DNA from: Gigantopelta aegis
Taxonomy: Eukaryota > Mollusca > Gastropoda > Neomphalida > Peltospiridae
Assembly: GCF_016097555.1 (NCBI RefSeq)
Contig: NC_054704.1
Coordinates: 28,970,018-29,034,017 of the forward strand
Length of the DNA: 64,000 bases
Direction: 5' to 3'
The notes beneath the pieces are model-generated. The model searched no databases, had not been told where the DNA came from, and was given only the letters and a program-made list of their open reading frames with translations. Positions within the stretch are counted from its first letter, which is position 1, and each line of letters opens with the position of its first letter. Shown piece by piece: positions 57,501 to 64,000 of the stretch. A program made the position numbers and the translations under genes.

Positions 57501-60500
57501 GCGGGTCAGCGGTTCAGAGTTACCTCCCTTGAAATATTTTCGATGTCGAATTAAACTAAATTGCTTTTTTTTTTAAATTACCAAAAAAATATTTTTATGC
57601 TGTTTTATTATATTACTATATATATCTATCAATATCTCAGTGAAATCGCCCTTTTTGGGGCAAAATAAGACGTATTCAAAGTTTCACTTGCCTCAAAAAA
57701 AGTCTTTTTGTAGTCGTTCAACTTCGGAAACAGGATATACATCAATCGGAAGGTGTGTACTTGTCATAACAACAACAAAAACGTGTAAAATCGTCATCAA
57801 AATAAGCGTATTCTGGCCTTGAACAACACTACCAATTGTGAACCAAACTCGTGACATTTCGGAATATGGGCGCAGCTGCGCCCCTAGCGGCGGCTGCGGT
57901 CGCTACCTGCACCAATCAATTTGTGCCTGACATAAAAGAAACTGTACCGGTCACAAAATAATTGTAAATAAAAATGAAATAAATTATGTTTTATGTTGTT
58001 TAATCATTGATGTATTTAATTACTAAATAACCAATGCAGCAATTAAGGCAATAGTCACCAAATGATGACATTTATTATTATGTACTTACTAGTCTATGAT
58101 GCATTAATATATATCCTCTGGTAAAGCTGTATCCTAACTGGCCGCGAGCGACGTGAGCTATAATTTTAGAAATCGTGGATTTCAATTGTCGTATCCTAAC
58201 CGCACGCGTGTCATCAGTGTCTTGTTTGTGGTAATATTCTAAGTTTTTGGTTGCCGAGTGATCTTTAGCATTTGATACACGCAGATTTGTGGACTCTTTG
58301 ATCCACGCGTCCGAAAAATTGTGATTATACTGCATTTCTTTTTGAAATTTTTTGCAGAGCGAGCACGTCATAAGTATAACCTCGCCTTCAAACTGTAGCC
58401 ACAAAGAGGCATTTGTTTTAACTAAATCCTCCTTTTGCCATTTTAATTCAGTGCTAGATTTTGAGATACTACTCTGCGGGATATTCGTTTTGGAATTTTT
58501 GGGGCAGAATTTAATCGGCGGCTTCCCCTCCGCGGATACCGGGAACAGGGACAATTGATTTGTCATTATCGGTACCTGTCTGTTCTTTTACAGCAAAGAC
58601 TGGAATTATTTTGTTCAACATCCTTTAATTGTTAACCACGAGGCAATTTGAATAGCAAACTTTAAACGAAAACGCCACAGGAAGTATACGCTAAGTACGA
58701 AAGGTCAATTACTAATATGTGTGACATCACTTTTTACAATGTAAGTTCCCGCAAAATCGAGACTATGAAAAATCCAACTAAACAGGTACGCGGACTGTAG
58801 ATGAACTTCGTGTTGGACTGTCAAGTTCCCCGCGAACTGGTTCGAATCCCACTGGTACACATTTGTGTTTTTTCATTCGTAATCAATATTTTTTTTAATC
58901 GGTGCATTACCGTATTTGACCGGAAATTAGCCCATGTCTTTGAATAAGCCCCCCTCCATTTTGATAGCATTTAAGAAATTAGGCCCTCATTCGTAAATAA
59001 GCCCACCCCCAACTTCGTCACCTTATAAATAACACAAAACTGCAAGTTTGCTCAAAGTTCATTTAAAAGGTCATACCTCCTGCAAATAATTAAACACACA
59101 AATGTAACACAATATTTTACCACCAGTGAGATTTAGTAGTCTAACAGTAACAGTGTGTAACATTGTTTTCAATTTCATGCCTGCAGTATTTCTTTTGAAG
59201 TACCCAAACCCAAGTCTGAACTAAAACCAATGTCTATTTTTACCACCACACTGTGTCCGCAGTTAATGCTTATTAGGCAAATACCGTATTCTGATTGGCT
59301 AAGAACAATGGCCTAGATTGACAATTCTTTGTAGTGTAAGCTGGCTGCCTGTCAGAAACGTGTGTATACACTATTGAGTTTGTTGTTTTAAGTCTTCTCA
59401 GAATTAAATTTTGAATGTAAATAAACAGCACTGGTAACATAGAAGGTGCGTTTCTGATAATTCGATACTAGTAAAAAAAATTTTTTAATTAATAAACTAT
59501 TATTTATTAATAACAAATGGAACACTAATTAATAGATGTGCTACTGGACATTTTTCATTTTCTTCCTAGTTCATTTAATTATTATTTATTTTAATTATTA
59601 GTTTTTTTGTGTTTTTTTCAACAAAACTGGCCCCTTGTCTGGGAATAAGCCCATCCCATGCTAAGCTTACAATGAGTTGTCTTGGCCCCCTGGGCTAATT
59701 TCCGGTCAAATACGGTAAGTGTATTCGACTCCAAAACAGCCGGCTTTTACTACAACGCGAGCTTCGGACATGATGACCGGCGCAATCGACATTGTTACTG
59801 ACAAGTTACAAATTTGTACCCGACAATGACCGTGACCGGCTGCTTATTTCAAGGCTTGCAAGACCCACCCAATATGCCCAAAACGCCCAAGACCCTGGCC
59901 TAAGAAAAGTAGGTACGGTTATAGAATATGTCCGCCACCTAAATACAACCATTTACTATACACTAAATAACGAATATGTAATTTTCGATAATTTTAACTA
60001 CTCTGACGATTACTAAAATAAAGCCAATAACTCTAGTTAAATTCCATTTTATTTTATTTTATTTTAGGAAGTTTGCGTTATTTTGTGTTCTATTTCAGGA
60101 AAGAAAGAAAGAAAAAGAAAGAAAGAAGTGTTTTATTTAACGACGCACTCAACACATTTTATTTACGGTTATATGGCGTCAGACATATGGTTAAGGACCA
60201 CACAGATTTTTTTTAGAGGAAACCCGCTGTTGCCACATAGGCTACTCTTTTACGACAGGCAGCAAGGGATCTTTTATTTGCACTTCCCACAGGTAGGATA
60301 GCACAAACCATGGCCTTTGTTGAACCAGTTATGGATCACTGGTCGGTGCAAGTGGTTTACACCTACCCATTGAGCCTTGCGGAGCACTCACTCGGGGTTT
60401 GGAGTCGGTATCTGGATTACAAATTCCATGCCTCGACTGGGATCCGAACCCAGTACCTACCAGCCTGTAGACCGATGGCCTGCCACGACACCACCGAGGC

Positions 60501-62126
60501 CGGTTCTATTTCAGGAACGGTTAGGGTTTAGTTTGTTTTAGGAACATAGGGTCGAGTGATTTTCATGTTTTACTTTATTTTAATTAAGGAACTTTGTCGG
60601 TCGATTGTTACAGAGGAGTGTTGATAGCCTACATGGCTACAGATTGATTAGGGTTGGCTGGGGGGGGGGGGGGCTGGCCCCCCCAATAAGTCTTAATGTC
60701 CATATTTTTTATTTTATTTTTCTAAATAAATTCTTTTCTTTTCTTTCTTTTTCCTCCGCAAAAAACCATGCCCCACTTTTTTTAAGAATCCCCACCAAAA
60801 AATCCCTCTTTTTACAAAAGGTTTAGTGGCGGACAGATTCTATAACCACTCCGAAAAGTAAAAGTGTTTTGGAAATGCCAAAAAATAGGCAGTGAAATAA
60901 GCATTATGTCTCATAACCCATTTACAGGTAACCATAAAATATAGGTTACCACAACTATATGAAAGTTTAAGTTAGAATTGAATTCCTGTTACTACTACTT
61001 TTAACGCAGACGTTCTGGAATTGTATCGGTGGGCACAAACATCGGTACGAGAAACAAAATCCTGAAGTAAATTTATCTGTGCAATTTCATAAGAGAAAAC
61101 GAAATGGGGAAGTAAATTCATCTAGTGGACCCTGCTTAAATGCGGAATAACTATAATTGCACAAGTGCGTGCAACCATCGATGCAATTCCTTACGAGAAA
61201 ATGAAATGCGGAAATCCAGAATGCATTGCCTCGTTTATGTTTGGAAACGAAACTACCGTTAACGTTGAAATGTTTGTCGAGAATTAAACATCGTTCTCGA
61301 CTTTTCTTAATGTGGTAACCTGAACAACCATTCTTGAGTTATTTCGATGCCTGAAAAAAAGCAATTTTTTTGGTGCATGCAATTTAGAAAACAATCGGCT
61401 CAAAAATATATAACTTGAAGTAAAACAATAACACTGGGAAGGACTATAGATGATTTTCTGTCTATAGTCCGTCCCACAGGGATCATGATTCCGGGTTGTT
61501 TCACCCTAAAACCTGCGTCGTTTCACCCTTGGTCCTATTCACCCAGGGTTCGTACCGCGTCGTTTTGCCCCCAAAATAATATATTTATTATAGTTTTGAA
61601 GTTTTTTTCTGTTTATTCATTACCAAATATTAGGTAATTTTCTGTCTTCGGATATTAATGCTGTATCAGCTATTTATTTTCTGTCAGATGAAGCTAGGCG
61701 AAATCAACATACCGTACTCAGCTTTTGAACCTCAGCTGGGTATGTAGTATATTTAATAAGAAACCACAGCACATCAGTAGTATGCAGTGTGAGTCTAATG
61801 CCTGTACATATTTCGTGCATATGGTTTGAGTAAATGATATTGGAAGTAAACAAAATTATAAATTATTTTTATCTGTAAATTTTATATAAACACGCAATAT
61901 AGATTGCAATGTGTGACATCTCAGATATGATTATATAGATCATTAAATGTTAATTCATTCCAATGTTAACATTTATTATGTATATTTTTCAGGCACTCGG
62001 AGTTGCAGGTCTCGGCCCGTGTTTGCTATGTTGAGTTCGATGATCCGACAAGTGTTGGCATTGCCCTTCATCTCACCAACACAGTCTTCATTGATCGGGC
62101 TCTTATTATTGTGCCAGTATTGGATG
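54551..62126 (+). CDS. SREK1: Splicing regulatory protein SREK1, first two coding exons (partial)
   Basis: Exon A 54551-54678 and exon B 61993-62126, joined in frame across a 7.3-kb GT-AG intron. Together they encode the N-terminus and first RRM: KVIQVTNVAPGATWEQMKTL, FSFLGRIRDLKMYPP, then HSELQVSARVCYVEFDDPTS and HLTNTVFIDRALIIVPVLDG, matching the VIQVTN...EQM-TLFSFLG...HLTNTVFIDRAL-VVP of vertebrate SREK1 (SFRS12). The nuclear protein binds SR proteins and modulates splice-site choice. RNP-2 is VIQVTN and RNP-1 is ARVCYVEF. A polypyrimidine-TAG acceptor at 54515-54517 suggests a non-coding upstream exon joining just before this ATG. The donor at 62127 leaves phase 1, so the gene continues past the window. 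The intron holds a hAT zinc-finger remnant, a MITE and a SINE. Confidence 0.93.
54700..57480. other. SREK1 intron, left part: nothing recognised
   Basis: AT-rich intronic DNA with a TATATA-rich stretch near 55425-55460. No ORF, RNA or mobile element recognised. Confidence 0.5.
58078..58566 (-). pseudogene. hAT-type transposon zinc-finger remnant, antisense in SREK1 intron
   Basis: An open reading of 162 codons contains WLQFEGEVILMTCSLCKKFQ, then DAWIKESTNLRVSNAKDHSA. This matches the TTF-type zinc finger (C-x2-C, then W-x-x-G-S-x-N-x-R, then D-H) at the N-terminus of hAT-derived proteins of the ZNF862/C17orf113 kind. The usual last histidine seems to be Asn (ATKNLEYY). The DDE catalytic part and dimerisation domain are not present, so it is a fragment or a truncated gene; it could also be the first exon of a domesticated hAT gene running left. 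Confidence 0.6.
58785..58855 (+). repeat. tRNA-like relic
   Basis: It ends in GAACTGGTTCGAATCCCACT, a good box B / T-loop, and is preceded by TGTTGGACTGTCAAGTTC. I could not fold a convincing T-stem and acceptor, so this is called a tRNA pseudogene or SINE head, not a tRNA gene. Confidence 0.3.
58908..59717. mobile_element. MITE with perfect 27-bp inverted ends
   Basis: The left end starts TACCGTATTTGACCGGAAAT and continues TAGCCCA; the right end is its exact reverse complement. The element is 810 bp. AATAAGCCC words recur just inside both ends. No ORF. The ends begin with TA, compatible with a Tc1/mariner-type target, but the superfamily is not proven. Confidence 0.85.
60102..60502 (-). mobile_element. 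Full-length SINE with 15-bp target duplication
   Basis: The minus strand begins CGGCCTCGGTGGTGTCGTGG, has GTACTGGGTTCGGATCCCAG (box B) and the core, and ends GTGCGTCGTTAAATAAAACA plus a CTTTC-rich tail. GTTCTATTTCAGGAA occurs at 60087-60101 and 60503-60517. It lies in the SREK1 intron, antisense to the gene. Confidence 0.95.
60518..61990. other. SREK1 intron, right part: nothing recognised
   Basis: It includes a poly-G tract at 60660-60673. The rest is non-repetitive AT-rich intron up to the acceptor at 61991-61992. Confidence 0.5.
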
Positions 62127-63018
62127 GTACTTTTGTTAATTGCTGTTTTCTTGATATGTTATCTTCAAGATGATAAACACACACCCCATATCGGGAACGA
62201 GGGAACATTTAGCTTTTAATATGTTGATTAGCAATATTTCTAGTCAATCAGCCCTCTACGTGAACTTTTTCATCTAGGAGCCAGATGGCACCTACTTTTA
62301 TTTTTATATAGATAGTATGAAATGTTTTTATTCACCAAATGAAAAAAAGTATCACATATAATGTAGAGGGCTGTCAATTGTTAATTGATTAGCAACTACT
62401 GTTTAATGTTTTAAATTTATTTAATGATCTCTGAAACTTACATGGTGAATCGCGATGTGATACTGAACAAAATGTTTCCTGGGAACATTTTATTCAGTAT
62501 TATATTGTGATTTGCCCATCTTGTTTCAAAGGTCAGTACATAATTCTACCACATAAAATAGTATTTAAAGTTATTATACAGTATTGTTTGTACAATGACG
62601 AATTTTATTGTTTGACTTCACATTGTGGTGAAAATCTGTGTTGGACGCTCCAGCATCAAAGAAATGTTTTTTTGTGTATAAGATTGGAAATTACTGTTAG
62701 GTCAAAATTTAAATTTAAGTAATTTGATTGGAACACATCTATAAATGTATAATACAGGCATGTGATTCTTCCGCTAATTGACAGAATTCTGCTTTTTAAA
62801 TTTGTTTCCTTTCATTCATTTTCCTTGCATTCTGCACACGATTACGTGCCTTCGGCACACATGTATCATTTTCAGCTTTTTTAGAAATGTTTCAATCACA
62901 TGCCTGATAATAATACATGTAGTTGCAAATACTTTTTTCAAATTTATCAGCAAGTTGCTTTAATAAATTATTTTTTGAAAGCATTCCCTGTTGTCTCCAC
63001 CAATACTAATACTATATG

Positions 63019-63269
63019 CAGGGTTTGAAACTCGCCAAAAAATATGGTGGCCCAAAAAATAATAATGCATGTTGGCAAATTATGGTAAATGAAGATCGAG
63101 CAAGATTTTAATGTGGAATACAATATTAATAGTGGCTCATGTGTTCCAGCTCTAGAAGAAGATAATATTATTTGGGCGACTAACGCCATTATTTTTTTAA
63201 TATTTAAGTCTCCCAAAACAGGACATTGGTAGCATTTGACAACCTGGCCACAGGCCGTTTCGAGCCCTG
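63019..63269. mobile_element. Small hAT-like MITE
   Basis: The left end reads CAGGGTTTGAAACTCGCC; the right end, reverse-complemented, reads CAGGGCTCGAAACGGCCTG. TATATG lies directly on both borders (63013-63018 and 63270-63275). 251 bp, non-coding. A related start (ACAGGGCTAGTTCTGCCACT, then CGCCAAATT) appears at 63718 and may begin another copy. Confidence 0.7.
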
Positions 63270-63279
63270 TATATGGCCA

Positions 63280-64000
63280 GCCATTCTGAAACGGTTATCA
63301 CTTAACTTTAATAGTTTAGTGGCATGAATGGGGGTGGTGCTGTTGGTATTGAGGAATGTTCTAAACCTATGTTTATTATCGTTTTTGGTATTGGTATGGA
63401 TTACACATAATAAAATTTCAACAAATCTTAAAGTTAAATTTATTTTGTGTTTAATCATATTCTGTATTTTCTTAAGAACCATGTGACTCAAATATAGTAA
63501 ACCTGTTAATTTATAGAGCAGTTTCATATTCTTGTATAATCACACCTATAACACTCCCTCTTAAATTATAACTTTAAGATTAAGATCATTAAGGAGTTAT
63601 TGAGACTACCTAGAATTACTACAGTAACGTCAAAGAGAGCATTTTGCACTGAATTGCTATGATGTTCACACTATCACACTATATGTTCACACTATATTAT
63701 TTGTGTTATTGTTTATACAGGGCTAGTTCTGCCACTCGCCAAATTCAACACTTGTGAATTTTGACAACAATTGGCAAATTTTATTTTAATTTGCCGAAAA
63801 AATATTGTTTTATGATTTATATTTTTGTGGAAAATAGCTATAGGTTTTGCATTTTTTAGATAATTTGGCATAATTTTTTGATCACCCAGAGTTAGCTATA
63901 ATGTAAGAATTTGATAGTTTTGCTGTTGTTTAGTAAAGTACTGACATTTGACAATTTTTTATTTTTTTTTAAAACAGTTATACAGTATTGTACATGTATA
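63280..64000. other. SREK1 intron at the window edge
   Basis: AT-rich DNA. A possible second MITE begins near 63718. No further SREK1 exon was recognised here. Confidence 0.45.

Noticed and set aside
58785-58855. Possible functional tRNA gene
   Set aside because: A good T-loop word, but I could not pair the T-stem and acceptor convincingly.

Overview
This is animal nuclear DNA, almost certainly from a mollusc and probably a gastropod or bivalve. It is AT-rich and has spliced genes with GT-AG introns and clear metazoan orthologues. It is dense in modular tRNA-derived SINEs whose body contains a recurring 'AAAAGATCCCTTGCTGCTAA'-like core, and it carries many MITEs, simple repeats and long poly-G/poly-C tracts. 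The species cannot be named from the sequence.

Layout. 1-870: an inverted repeat with TATA-bearing modules. About 880-4560: a GC-richer fossil of a virus-like element (Polinton/Maverick or adintovirus type). Its parts are all on the minus strand: a packaging-ATPase piece, a zinc-finger-like piece, a small basic ORF, a BIR (IAP-like) ORF and a PC4-like piece. A SINE with a 14-bp target duplication sits inside it. 4600-18100: a gene-free repeat zone with SINEs of two families, MITEs, a 44-bp minisatellite and a decayed tandem repeat of about 320 bp.

18179-24809 (+): EIF3H, complete in six coding exons (330 aa), with a probable poly(A) signal at 25602. 32042-44404 (-): SGTA, complete in eleven coding exons (321 aa). 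EIF3H and SGTA converge tail to tail. Intron 5 of SGTA holds the most striking feature of the window: a tandem array of about 21 near-identical 148-bp units, plus one divergent unit. Each unit carries the last 90 nt of the TPR-coding exon 5 together with its splice donor. If every unit had a working acceptor, each would be an in-frame 90-nt cassette separated by a 58-nt intron.

45500-50400: a repeat block with a nearly complete but dead Tc1-type transposon (45745-47278, matching inverted ends), a 5'-truncated LINE carrying the C-terminal reverse-transcriptase region, a duplicated 143-bp flank on both sides of the pair, and a hAT-like MITE. 54551 to beyond the window (+): the first two coding exons of SREK1, encoding the first RRM, separated by a 7.3-kb intron. 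That intron contains an antisense hAT-type zinc-finger remnant, a MITE with perfect 27-bp ends and a SINE. SGTA and SREK1 point away from each other across about 10 kb with no recognisable gene.

The three host genes work in translation initiation (EIF3H), tail-anchored protein targeting and quality control (SGTA), and splicing regulation (SREK1). They are ordinary housekeeping neighbours, not a pathway. The rest is mobile-element and repeat DNA.
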